The notes beneath the pieces were generated by a model. That model was not told the origin of the DNA and ran no database searches. It saw only the letters and a program-made list of their open reading frames with translations. Shown here in pieces: positions 1 to 8,276 of a stretch of DNA of 64,000 bases. The stretch lies in NCBI RefSeq assembly GCF_023502325.1, contig NZ_JAMFLZ010000004.1:248001-312000 (forward strand), in the 5' to 3' direction. Within the stretch, counting starts at the first letter, position 1. Each line of letters begins with the position of its first letter. This stretch comes from Wocania_A spongiicola. Lineage in GTDB: Bacteria; Bacteroidota; Bacteroidia; Flavobacteriales; Flavobacteriaceae. The position numbers and the translations under genes were made by a program.

Positions 1-933
1 TCCAAACATTAAATTCATGTTTTGAATAGCTTGACCTGAAGCCCCTTTTAATAGATTGTCTATGCAACTTGTAATCAATAATTTATTATTGTGTTTATGT
101 AAATGAATTAAACATTTATTAGTATTTACTACTTGTTTTAAGTGCAATTGATTATCAGAAACAAAGGTATAAGCAGCATCTTTATAATACCTTTTGTAAA
201 TAGATTTTGCCTCTTCTAAACTGCCATCAAAATAGGTGTAAAGGGTTGCAAAAATACCTCTAGAAAAATCTCCTCTATTTGGCATAAAAATAATCTCTGA
301 CGAAAAATTGTTTTGCAGCTGTTTTACCGATTGATTAATTTCTCCTAAATGCTGATGTGTAAACGGTTTGTAATAAGAAAAATTATTATCGCGCCATGTA
401 AAATGTGTGGTTTTTGATAATGATGTTCCTGCTCCTGTAGCACCAGTTACGGCATTAATGTGTACATCGTTTTTTAATAATCCATTAGCAGCTAACGGCA
501 GTAAACCTAACTGAATTGCTGTTGCAAAACATCCCGGATTTGCTATATGTTTTGCTTGTGTTATGGCCGCTTTTTGTAACTCTGGTAAGCCATAAACGAA
601 GGTTTTTTTATCAAAAATCTTGTCAGATTCCAATCTGAAATCGTTTCCTAAGTCTATAATTTTTGTATGCTCTGAAAAGTTATTGTTTTCTAAAAACTTC
701 ACCGAATTCCCATGCCCCAAGCATAAAAACAATACGTCTACATTTGGGTTAACAGTATCAGTAAATTGTATGTCTAAACTTCCTTCTAAATCTTGGTGGA
801 TATCACTAATTTTATTGCCAGCATTCGAGGTGCTAAAAACAAAATTGATTTGAACTTTTTTGTGATTTATCAACAATCTAACTAGTTCTCCTGCAGTATA
901 ACCTGCACCTCCTATTATTCCAACTTGAATCAT
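1..933 (-). CDS. argC: N-acetyl-gamma-glutamyl-phosphate reductase, 3' end cut by window edge
   Basis: NADPH-dependent reduction of N-acyl-glutamyl phosphate to the semialdehyde, third step of arginine synthesis, cytoplasmic. The translated minus strand opens at an ATG (931-933) with the Rossmann motif GIIGGAGYTAGELVRLL, and carries the family active-site stretch HIANPGCFATAIQLGLLPL with its catalytic Cys, and near the end GASGQAIQNMNLMFG. 311 codons are visible; the family is usually about 325, so only some 14 residues are missing. It starts 3 bases after the argG stop, so the two are surely co-transcribed. In Bacteroidota this pathway is known to use succinylated or acetylated intermediates; the sequence cannot tell which acyl group is used here. 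Confidence 0.95.
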   Translation of the reverse strand, partial: MIQVGIIGGAGYTAGELVRLLINHKKVQINFVFSTSNAGNKISDIHQDLEGSLDIQFTDTVNPNVDVLFLCLGHGNSVKFLENNNFSEHTKIIDLGNDFRLESDKIFDKKTFVYGLPELQKAAITQAKHIANPGCFATAIQLGLLPLAANGLLKNDVHINAVTGATGAGTSLSKTTHFTWRDNNFSYYKPFTHQHLGEINQSVKQLQNNFSSEIIFMPNRGDFSRGIFATLYTYFDGSLEEAKSIYKRYYKDAAYTFVSDNQLHLKQVVNTNKCLIHLHKHNNKLLITSCIDNLLKGASGQAIQNMNLMFG

Positions 934-936
934 AAC

Positions 937-2112
937 TTACGAATTTACTTGTTGATATATTTTATTTTGATTTCCTAGAATTTTGATAAACCCTTTAGCA
1001 TCATCGGCAGTCCATGCTTTGTTTTCTTCACCATAACTTCCAAACTTTGCGCTCATTAAATCATGTTCAGAAATTATTCCGTCTAAAGAGAAATGGTATG
1101 GTTTTAATGTAACTATAACATCTCCCGAAACATGTTCTTGACTACTTTGTAAAAAGGCTTCCATGTTTCGCATTACAGGATCTAAATACTGACCCTCATG
1201 TAAATGCATTCCGTAAAAACTAGATAAGTAATCTTTGTGCTGTAATTGCCATTTAGTAAGTGTGTGTTTTTCTAATAAATGATGTGCTTTAACTGTAATT
1301 AAGGCAGCTGCAGCTTCAAAACCAACACGCCCTTTTATACCCACAATAGTATCACCCACATGGATGTCTCTTCCAATGGCATAAGCTGAAGCAACATCGT
1401 TTAACAATTCGATATTTTTTTCTGGAACATTTTCTTTTCCATTTAGAGCAACTAACTCGCCTTTTTTAAAGGTTAAACTAACTTTTTCTTCTACCTTTTT
1501 TTCTAGCTGTGATGGGTATGCATGCTCTGGTAATGGCTTTTCGGATGTTAAAGTTTCTTCACCACCAACACTAGTTCCCCAAAGACCTTTGTTTACAGAG
1601 TATTTTGCTTTTTCCCAAGAGATATCAATGCCATTACTTTTTAAGTAATCAATCTCCTCTTGTCTGGTTAATTTTTGATCTCTAATCGGCGTTATAATGT
1701 TAATTTCAGGCGCTAAGGTTTGAAAAATCATATCAAAACGCACTTGGTCGTTACCTGCTCCTGTGCTACCGTGCGCAATATATTTGGCATCTATGCTTTT
1801 AGCATATTCTACAATTTCAATAGCTTGAATTATACGTTCTGCACTTACTGATAATGGGTAAGTGTTATTTTTTAACACATTCCCAAAAATTAAATACTTA
1901 ACTACTTTTTGATAAAAAGAAGACACGGCATCTATATTTTTATAAGTTGCAACACCCATTTTATAGGCGTTACTTTCTATGGTATTAATTTCGTCCTTGG
2001 TAAATCCACCTGTATTCACACTTACCGCATGTACTTCGTATTCTTTTGATAAGCTTACGGCACAGTAAGAAGTATCTAATCCGCCACTATAGGCGATAAC
2101 TAATTTTTTCAT
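937..2112 (-). CDS. argG: argininosuccinate synthase
   Basis: ATP-dependent condensation of citrulline with aspartate to argininosuccinate, cytoplasmic. 391 residues, normal length. The N-terminal PP-loop reads AYSGGLDTSYCAVSL, followed by the family motifs HGSTGAGNDQVRFD and NKGLWGTSVGGEE. The variant of these motifs (SYCAVSL, HGSTGAGNDQ) is the one I associate with Bacteroidota rather than Proteobacteria. Its ATG (2112) overlaps the stop of the upstream GNAT gene by 4 bases (ATGA), and argC follows after 3 bases, giving the order GNAT-argG-argC in one operon. No regulatory element was found between them. Confidence 0.97.
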   Translation of the reverse strand: MKKLVIAYSGGLDTSYCAVSLSKEYEVHAVSVNTGGFTKDEINTIESNAYKMGVATYKNIDAVSSFYQKVVKYLIFGNVLKNNTYPLSVSAERIIQAIEIVEYAKSIDAKYIAHGSTGAGNDQVRFDMIFQTLAPEINIITPIRDQKLTRQEEIDYLKSNGIDISWEKAKYSVNKGLWGTSVGGEETLTSEKPLPEHAYPSQLEKKVEEKVSLTFKKGELVALNGKENVPEKNIELLNDVASAYAIGRDIHVGDTIVGIKGRVGFEAAAALITVKAHHLLEKHTLTKWQLQHKDYLSSFYGMHLHEGQYLDPVMRNMEAFLQSSQEHVSGDVIVTLKPYHFSLDGIISEHDLMSAKFGSYGEENKAWTADDAKGFIKILGNQNKIYQQVNS

Positions 2113-2732
2113 TTTTTATTCTTTTTAAAAAACATGCTCTGTTTTATATTTTTTAACCTTGTCCAAACTTTTTTATCGTAATTATGCTTGTGTATTTTTG
2201 ACCCTTCTTTTTTATTAGGGTCGAACAGCATTCCTGTACACAGACACATAGATTGGTTTGTTCTTTGTAAAACATCATAGTTTTTACAGGTTTGACAACC
2301 ATTCCAAAAGGATTGATCGTCTGTTAATTCTGAAAATGTAACAGGTTTGTAACCTAAATCACTATTCATTTTCATAACGGCTAAACCTGTAGTAATACTA
2401 AACACTTTAGAGTTTGGGAACTTGTTTCTTGAGTGTTCAAAAATTTTCTTTTTAATCTGTTTAGCTAAACCTTTTCCTCTGTAATTTGGGTGTACAATTA
2501 ACCCAGAGTTGGCAACAAACTTACCATGTCCCCAAGCTTCTATGTAGCAAAAACCTGCAAAAGAGTCTCCGTCTAAAGCTATTACCGCATTACCATTTTT
2601 CATTTTAGTAATGACGTATTCTGGAGTACGTCTGGCAATACCAGTACCTCTAACATTTGCAGAATCTGCAATAGTATCGCAAATGTCTTTGGCGTATATA
2701 CTATGTGATTTATCAGCAATAATGATTTTCAT
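2109..2732 (-). CDS. GNAT-family acyltransferase heading the arginine operon (candidate glutamate N-acyltransferase)
   Basis: 207 residues with the GNAT acyl-CoA binding loop near residues 80-95 (VHPNYRGKGLAKQIKKK). Unusual for a GNAT is a C-terminal part with four cysteines in two tight pairs (CQTC and CLC), followed by a Lys-rich tail. It is the first gene of the operon and overlaps argG by 4 bases. GNAT proteins acylate amino groups using acyl-CoA. Because no classical ArgA or bifunctional ArgJ is visible and this gene is translationally coupled to argG, I infer that it could supply the first step of the pathway (N-acetyl- or N-succinyl-glutamate). That is inference; it could also modify another amine or protein. 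Confidence 0.75.
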   Translation of the reverse strand: MKIIIADKSHSIYAKDICDTIADSANVRGTGIARRTPEYVITKMKNGNAVIALDGDSFAGFCYIEAWGHGKFVANSGLIVHPNYRGKGLAKQIKKKIFEHSRNKFPNSKVFSITTGLAVMKMNSDLGYKPVTFSELTDDQSFWNGCQTCKNYDVLQRTNQSMCLCTGMLFDPNKKEGSKIHKHNYDKKVWTRLKNIKQSMFFKKNKK

Positions 2733-3236
2733 TAGTTACTTCTTATTGTTTTTCTAAGGTTTAATGCAATCTTACGATTTCATTATCTAGATTTTATTGT
2801 TTTTTTGTTTTGAAATATTGATTTTGAAAAGCTGAACTGGACTCACCTAAGTTCAATGATTTATTAGATACCCTTACGGGCGACGCGGGAAAATGCGACG
2901 TGCTAAACTTCTATTATTTAAAGAAATAATAATTGTTTGAAGTTGTAAAGTAAAATATGATATAAACATGATAAAAAAATAAAATTAAACGTGACGATTA
3001 TAATAGCTAAATAGAAGAATTAGCGACGGCGGTTGCGCAAGCGCAAACCGGGAGAAAACGTACGTATTTTATTTTTCTGTGAATTCATTGGTGTAAAACT
3101 ATAAATTAAATTTTAGTAACAACCATGGTTTTACCATTTTTTGAAAATAATTATGAAATTTTATTTAAAATACCCATTTTGCTTTTAATTCTTCATTTGT
3201 AAGAGGCAATATTTAAAATATCATTTTTACAAAAGA
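2733..3236. other. 504-base intergenic region with two GC-rich islands
   Basis: This is the 5' side of the minus-strand arginine operon and the 3' side of the minus-strand aldehyde dehydrogenase gene. No plausible gene is seen. It holds two GC-rich islands in otherwise AT-rich DNA: about 2869-2901 (containing CCCTTACGGGCGACGCGGG) and about 3022-3055 (containing GGTTGCGCAAGCGCAAACC, a near-perfect inverted repeat). Between them lies a 7-bp hairpin, ATTATTT/AAATAAT at 2913-2930. The second island could end transcription of the dehydrogenase gene, but it has no clear T-run on the minus strand. No arginine-operator palindrome was recognised. Confidence 0.5.
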
Positions 3237-4829
3237 CTATAATATATAATCAGTACTTATGAAGTTAGATGATTTTTTCTCTAATAATTCATTCAAAATG
3301 GCATTGTTATAATCGTTGTCTTTTGAGGCTACGAAAGTTCTTATAGAAAATGAACGAAGCGCATCATGAACGCTTAATGTTCCAAATGCTGAATCTTTTC
3401 TTCCAGTAAATGGGTATACATCTGGACCTCGTTGGCAAGAACTGTTTAAGTTTACTCTACAAACTAAATTTACTAAAGTATCAATTAAAGGAGATAAAGT
3501 ATTTATATTTTTTCCAAACAGACTTACTTGCTGCCCGTAATCAGATTCTGCCATATCATCTAAAGGTTCTTCAATATCTGAGAAAGAAACAATTGGAACC
3601 ACTGGTCCAAATTGCTCTTCTTTAAAAACTCGCATATCTTTAGTTACAGGGTATAAAACTGCAGGGAAAATATAATTTTCAGACGTTTCGCCTCCTTTTT
3701 TATTTATAACATTTGCGCCTTTTTCTTTAGCATCATCAATTAGTTCTTGAATATATGCTGGCTTGTCTTCTTCAGGAAGAGGTGTTAATTTGGCTCCTGC
3801 CTCCCAAGGATTTCCAAATTTAATCTGATCTACTTTAAAGGCAAAACGTCTATTAAATTCCTCGACTACAGATTCATGAACATAAATAACTTTTAGTGCC
3901 GTACAACGTTGTCCATTAAACGATAACGAACCAGCTATACACTCTTCTACAGCTAAATCTAAATCGGCATCAGGTAAAACAATTGCTGGATTTTTTGCTT
4001 CTAAACCTAACACCATTCTTAATCTGTTTCCTTTTGGGTGTTGAGCTTGTAAAGCATTAGCAGATTTACTATTTCCTATTAATGCTAATACATCTATTTT
4101 TCCTGATTGCATAATAGGGGTTGCTAAAACACGACCTCTTCCATAAACAATATTTACTACACCTTCTGGAAAACTACTTTGAAATGCATCCAATAATGGT
4201 GATATTAGTAAAACCCCAAGTTTTGCAGGTTTAAATATTACAGGGTTTCCCATAATTAATGCAGGGATTAATAACGTAAATGTTTCATTTAGTGGGTAGT
4301 TGTACGGTCCTAAGCATAAAACTACACCTAGAGGCCCTCTACGAATGTGAGCATAAACACCTGAGTTTTTTTCAAACTTTGCAGAATCTCTATCTATTTG
4401 TTTATAAGCTTCAATAGTATCGTAAATATAATCTACGGTTCTATCAAATTCTTTTTCAGAATCAGGAAGATTTTTACCAATTTCCCACATTAAAAGCTTT
4501 ACAACTTCCTCTCGTTTAGTTTTCATTTGTTCTACAAAAACCTCCATACAAGCTATTCTGTCAGCAACTTTCATTGTTGGCCATAAACCTTTTCCGTTAT
4601 CATAAGCTGATGTTGCAGAATTAAGTGCTTCTAAAGCTTCTTTTTCGCCTAACTGAGGAATACTTCCTAAAAGTGTTGGTTTATATTTTTCAGTAGAAGA
4701 AATAGTAGAATATACTTCTGCCGAATCACCTTTCCATTGTTTTAACTCCCCATTAACTAAATAGGTTTTTTGATGTAAAAGGGAATCGATTTTATAGGAT
4801 TCTGGAATTTCTAAAAAAGTCGTTTTCAT
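3237..4829 (-). CDS. GapN-like NADP-dependent glyceraldehyde-3-phosphate dehydrogenase / aldehyde dehydrogenase
   Basis: 530 residues of the aldehyde dehydrogenase superfamily. The stretch LCLGPYNYPLNETFTLLIPA, the catalytic Cys309 in FNGQRCTALK, the EEQFGPVVPI motif and the C-terminal QRGPDVYPFTGRKDSAFGT all match the non-phosphorylating GAPDH (GapN) branch, which oxidises glyceraldehyde 3-phosphate to 3-phosphoglycerate with NADP. Odd point: where GapN has the general base in LELGGK, this protein has LGLEAK, so position 275 is Gly and a Glu sits at 277. It lies 210 bases downstream of the LacI-type gene on the same strand. A link to the hexuronate operon is possible but unproven. Confidence 0.8.
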   Translation of the reverse strand: MKTTFLEIPESYKIDSLLHQKTYLVNGELKQWKGDSAEVYSTISSTEKYKPTLLGSIPQLGEKEALEALNSATSAYDNGKGLWPTMKVADRIACMEVFVEQMKTKREEVVKLLMWEIGKNLPDSEKEFDRTVDYIYDTIEAYKQIDRDSAKFEKNSGVYAHIRRGPLGVVLCLGPYNYPLNETFTLLIPALIMGNPVIFKPAKLGVLLISPLLDAFQSSFPEGVVNIVYGRGRVLATPIMQSGKIDVLALIGNSKSANALQAQHPKGNRLRMVLGLEAKNPAIVLPDADLDLAVEECIAGSLSFNGQRCTALKVIYVHESVVEEFNRRFAFKVDQIKFGNPWEAGAKLTPLPEEDKPAYIQELIDDAKEKGANVINKKGGETSENYIFPAVLYPVTKDMRVFKEEQFGPVVPIVSFSDIEEPLDDMAESDYGQQVSLFGKNINTLSPLIDTLVNLVCRVNLNSSCQRGPDVYPFTGRKDSAFGTLSVHDALRSFSIRTFVASKDNDYNNAILNELLEKKSSNFISTDYIL

Positions 4830-5039
4830 ATCTAAAAAATAGTTTTAAGCTATAGCTAATATATTTATATTTAAGCTTTAGCACTTTTAAAAATATGAGT
4901 TTGTTGGAAGAAATATCATATTCTTAACGCTTTAATTACATCAGCGTAAAATATTTATGACTCAAACGTTTTCGGCTGTTAATTTTAATGTTAAGATTCT
5001 GTAAGTAATATGTTCTATATGATATTTTTTTGTGTAACT

Positions 5040-6116
5040 CTAAATAGAATCGCTTTCAAACATTGATTTATCCCTTTCATTATATATTACATTTTCTTTT
5101 GTCAAAATATCAATTGGAGAATATATTTTTTTAATTGGTGTTTTATTTTTGATTAAAAAATCAGTCATTAAATGAATAGATTCATAGCCTTGATCAAAAG
5201 GCTTTTGAGAAATTAAAAATGAAACTTTGTTTTCTTGTAAGCATTTTATATTAGGTTCTGTGTTGTCAAAGCCAATTAAGTTAAGATTATTCATTAGCGG
5301 TTCATCTATACAATTTACTATTATAGAAATCCGACTAGAAGGAACAAAAACTCCTTTAATAGACTTTTCTTTTTTTAATAAAGAGTTTAAATTTTTGCCA
5401 ACTTCTTTTAAGTCTTTTAGGTTGTCAAAATTTAAGTTTATAATATTTACCTTAATGTCATTTTTAGTAAAGTAATCGTTAAAACCTTCAATTCTTTTAG
5501 AAAAAGCATAATAGTTATTAATATTTAGTCTAGTTTGTATTACTAATATAGAAGATTGGTCAGGGCAGCTTAAATGCATTAACTTACCCGCAACATAACC
5601 TGCTGCATAAGAGTTTTGGCCTACAAATAAAATGTTTTTAAATCCCTCTAAATCAATGTTCAAGAATGCATACGGAATGTCTAATTTCTCTAATTCATTA
5701 ACAATTTCTTTAGTTTCTTTAATAAATGTAGGAGCTATTAAAACAGCATGCGGTTTTGACTTTATTAAAGTTTTAAACTCATTTAAATATGAAGAAGGCT
5801 TAAATTGATCAAAAGTATAGTTAGTTACCTCTACGCCATATGCACGAACTTCTTGGCTTGCCTTTAGTACGCCTAATAATGGAGATTTCCAGAATAAATT
5901 TGTTTTATCATGATTAGGCATTAATGTATATAAACTAAATTTATTCTTTATAGAAAGAGCTCTGGCTATAGGGTTTACTGTATAGTTATGCTTTTTAAGA
6001 ATTTCTTTAATTAATTTTTCTGTTTTTAATGAAACTCCTCCTCTGTTATGTAAGACTCTATCGACTGTTCCTTCTGAAACATTTGCCAATTTTGCAACAT
6101 CTTTAATTGTAATCAT
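5040..6116 (-). CDS. LacI-family transcriptional repressor of the hexuronate genes
   Basis: 358 residues. Residues 1-50 are a LacI-type helix-turn-helix and hinge (TIKDVAKLANVSEGTVDRVL, then a hinge helix ending NPIARAL). The rest is a periplasmic-binding-protein-like sensor domain. The gene is divergent from the uxuB-type SDR with 162 bases between start codons. That interval contains two operator-like palindromes, so autoregulation and control of the uxu-dct operon are the natural reading. The effector is unknown; a hexuronate or fructuronate/mannonate-type intermediate is an inference from the neighbours. A related palindrome sits before the second DUF1080 gene, so the regulon may extend there. 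Confidence 0.88.
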   Translation of the reverse strand: MITIKDVAKLANVSEGTVDRVLHNRGGVSLKTEKLIKEILKKHNYTVNPIARALSIKNKFSLYTLMPNHDKTNLFWKSPLLGVLKASQEVRAYGVEVTNYTFDQFKPSSYLNEFKTLIKSKPHAVLIAPTFIKETKEIVNELEKLDIPYAFLNIDLEGFKNILFVGQNSYAAGYVAGKLMHLSCPDQSSILVIQTRLNINNYYAFSKRIEGFNDYFTKNDIKVNIINLNFDNLKDLKEVGKNLNSLLKKEKSIKGVFVPSSRISIIVNCIDEPLMNNLNLIGFDNTEPNIKCLQENKVSFLISQKPFDQGYESIHLMTDFLIKNKTPIKKIYSPIDILTKENVIYNERDKSMFESDSI

Positions 6117-6215
6117 GTTCTAAAAAAGTCTTATTTTATAGTTAGTTAATTTGAAGCAAAATAGTAATAATATTTAATACATAATAGTGATAGTATTTAA
6201 TAATATTTATATTTT

Positions 6216-6260
6216 CGTGTTCGCACACGTAGAATTTTGTATATTTCGTGTTCTGATACG
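6216..6260. promoter_or_regulatory. two LacI-type operators and promoter between lacI-type gene and uxu operon
   Basis: CGTGTTCGCACACG at 6216-6229 and CGTGTTCTGATACG at 6247-6260 share 11 of 14 bases, have inverted arms, and start 31 bases apart, about three helical turns. The second lies inside the longer dyad TTCGTGTTCTGATACGAA (6245-6262). A promoter-like TATATTTC lies between them at 6240-6247 (one mismatch to TAnnTTTG). The first site matches a perfect palindrome at 15028-15039. Repression by paired dimers of the divergent LacI-type protein is inferred. Confidence 0.65.
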
Positions 6261-6278
6261 AACCAAGATTAAAAATAA

Positions 6279-7097
6279 ATGAACAATCTTTTTGATATAG
6301 AGAATAAAATAATTGTAATTACTGGTGGTACTGGTGTGTTGGGAGGCTGTGCAGCCAGAAACTTAGTAGAGTTAGGAGCAAAAGTAGTTGTTCTGGGTAG
6401 AGATCTTTCAAAAGCCCTAAAAAAAGCTAATGAACTAAACAGTTTTAGTCCAAACTCTGCTTTAGGTTTAGAAACAAATATACTATCCGAGAAATCTTTG
6501 AACGATGTAAAAAATAAAATAATAGCACATTACGGTAAAGTTGATGTCTTAATAAATGCTGCTGGAGGTAATATGTCTGGGGCAACTATAGGAGAACACC
6601 AAACTATTTTTGATCTTTCAATGGAAGATTTTCAAAAAGTTACAGATTTAAATCTTAACGGTACTGTATTACCATCTTTGGTGTTTGGTAAAGTAATGGC
6701 AAATCAAAAAGAAGGTGTTATTATAAATTATTCTTCAATGGCAGTAGATAGAGCTATTACAAGAGTAGTTGGGTATTCAGCATCTAAAGCAGCTATGGAA
6801 AACTTTACACGATGGATGGCTGTAGAATTGGCAACAAAGTTTGGAGGTAATATTAGAGTAAATGCTATTGCACCAGGGTTTTTTATAGGCAATCAAAATA
6901 GAGAATTGTTAACCAACTCAGACGGGTCATATACCCAAAGAGGACAAACAATAATTAATAATACACCAATGAAAAGATTTGGAAACGCTGATGAGTTAAA
7001 TGGTATTATACAATTATTATGCAGTGATGCTTCTAAATTTATTACAGGAACTGTAATTCCAGTTGATGGAGGTTTTAGTGCTTTTAGTGGCGTTTAA
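6279..7097 (+). CDS. uxuB: SDR-family D-mannonate oxidoreductase (fructuronate reductase type)
   Basis: 272 residues, classical short-chain dehydrogenase: cofactor loop TGGTGVLGG near residue 15, NAAGG near 97, catalytic Ser in NYSSMAVD, and the YSASKAAMENF Tyr/Lys pair, ending with the usual VDGGFSAFSGV. It is the first gene of an operon with mannonate dehydratase and glucuronate isomerase, so the expected reaction is NAD(P)H-dependent interconversion of D-fructuronate and D-mannonate, as in the SDR enzymes of Bacillus-type uxu clusters (not the long-chain E. coli UxuB fold). Start ATG is 19 bases after the second operator. The downstream uxuA follows after 18 bases. Confidence 0.88.
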   Translation: MNNLFDIENKIIVITGGTGVLGGCAARNLVELGAKVVVLGRDLSKALKKANELNSFSPNSALGLETNILSEKSLNDVKNKIIAHYGKVDVLINAAGGNMSGATIGEHQTIFDLSMEDFQKVTDLNLNGTVLPSLVFGKVMANQKEGVIINYSSMAVDRAITRVVGYSASKAAMENFTRWMAVELATKFGGNIRVNAIAPGFFIGNQNRELLTNSDGSYTQRGQTIINNTPMKRFGNADELNGIIQLLCSDASKFITGTVIPVDGGFSAFSGV

Positions 7098-7115
7098 TTA
7101 ATTTATATTTCCAGT

Positions 7116-8276
7116 ATGAAAGAAACTTTTAGGTGGTATGGTGAAACAGATTTGGTTACGTTATCAGATATTAAGCAAGCAGGAGCAACAGGAGTAGTTA
7201 CTGCATTGCACCATATTAGAAATGGAGAAGTTTGGGAGATAGATGAAATTCAAAAGATTAAAAACACCATATTAAATGCAGGCTTAGAATGGACATTTAT
7301 TGAGAGTATTCCAATCCACGAAAATATAAAACTACGTAAAGGTGATTACCTAATTCGTATTCAAAATTATAAACAAAGTTTAATTAATGTTGCTAAATGT
7401 GGGATTAAAAATGTGTGCTATAATTTTATGCCAGTTCTTGACTGGACACGAACTCACCTTTATTGGGAACTCAAAGATAAAAGTACAGCATTAAGATTTG
7501 ATAAAGTTTACATGGCTATTTTTGAATGTTATATTATGAAATTAGAAGGTGCTGAAAAATCATATACTAAAGACGTTTTAGAATTGGCTAATTCAAAGTT
7601 TTTAAGCATGTCAGTACATGAAAAAAAACAATTAGAAGATAGTATCTTAAAAGGTTTGCCTGGAACAGTAGATGACTTAACCATACCTGTTTTTAAAGAA
7701 ATGATTGCTCAATATAAAGGTGTTACACACGAAGATTTAAAAAGTAACCTATCATTTTTTTTAAACGAAGTAATTCCTGTTGCAGAAGCAAATGGCATTA
7801 AAATGGCAATACACCCAGACGATCCTCCTTTTGATATTATGGGGTTACCAAGAATTATAAAAAATGAAGATGACCTGGAATATTTAGTAAATTGTATAGA
7901 TAGTGTTTCTAATGGAATTACATTTTGTACGGGATCATTAGGAGCTAATCCTAAAAATAATTTGCCAAAAATGATAGAAAAGTTTAAAGACCGAATTCAT
8001 TTTCTTCACCTCCGTAATGTAAAGCGTGAAAATGATGGTAGTTTTTATGAAGACAATCATTTGGAAGGCTCATCAGATATGTATGAAATTGTAAAAGCAA
8101 TCTTAAAAATTGAAAAGGAAAAAGGGATATCTATTCCTATGCGACCAGATCATGGTCATCAAATGTTGGATGATTTACAAAAAGAAACTATACCAGGGTA
8201 TTCAGTCATTGGCAGGTTAAGGGGATTGGCTGAATTACGAGGTTTAGCATTAGGGATATCTAAAAGTTTAAGCTGA
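7116..8276 (+). CDS. uxuA: mannonate dehydratase
   Basis: 386 residues, normal length. It dehydrates D-mannonate to 2-keto-3-deoxy-D-gluconate (KDG), cytoplasmic, metal dependent. Family hallmarks are the N-terminal FRWYGETDLVTLSDIKQAGA with GVVTALHH, the middle HPDDPPFDIMGLPRI, FLHLRNVKRE and the C-terminal RPDHGHQML. The stop codon overlaps the start of uxaC by one base (TGATG), so the two are translationally coupled. KDG kinase and KDPG aldolase, needed to finish the route to pyruvate and glyceraldehyde 3-phosphate, are not in this window. Confidence 0.97.
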   Translation: MKETFRWYGETDLVTLSDIKQAGATGVVTALHHIRNGEVWEIDEIQKIKNTILNAGLEWTFIESIPIHENIKLRKGDYLIRIQNYKQSLINVAKCGIKNVCYNFMPVLDWTRTHLYWELKDKSTALRFDKVYMAIFECYIMKLEGAEKSYTKDVLELANSKFLSMSVHEKKQLEDSILKGLPGTVDDLTIPVFKEMIAQYKGVTHEDLKSNLSFFLNEVIPVAEANGIKMAIHPDDPPFDIMGLPRIIKNEDDLEYLVNCIDSVSNGITFCTGSLGANPKNNLPKMIEKFKDRIHFLHLRNVKRENDGSFYEDNHLEGSSDMYEIVKAILKIEKEKGISIPMRPDHGHQMLDDLQKETIPGYSVIGRLRGLAELRGLALGISKSLS

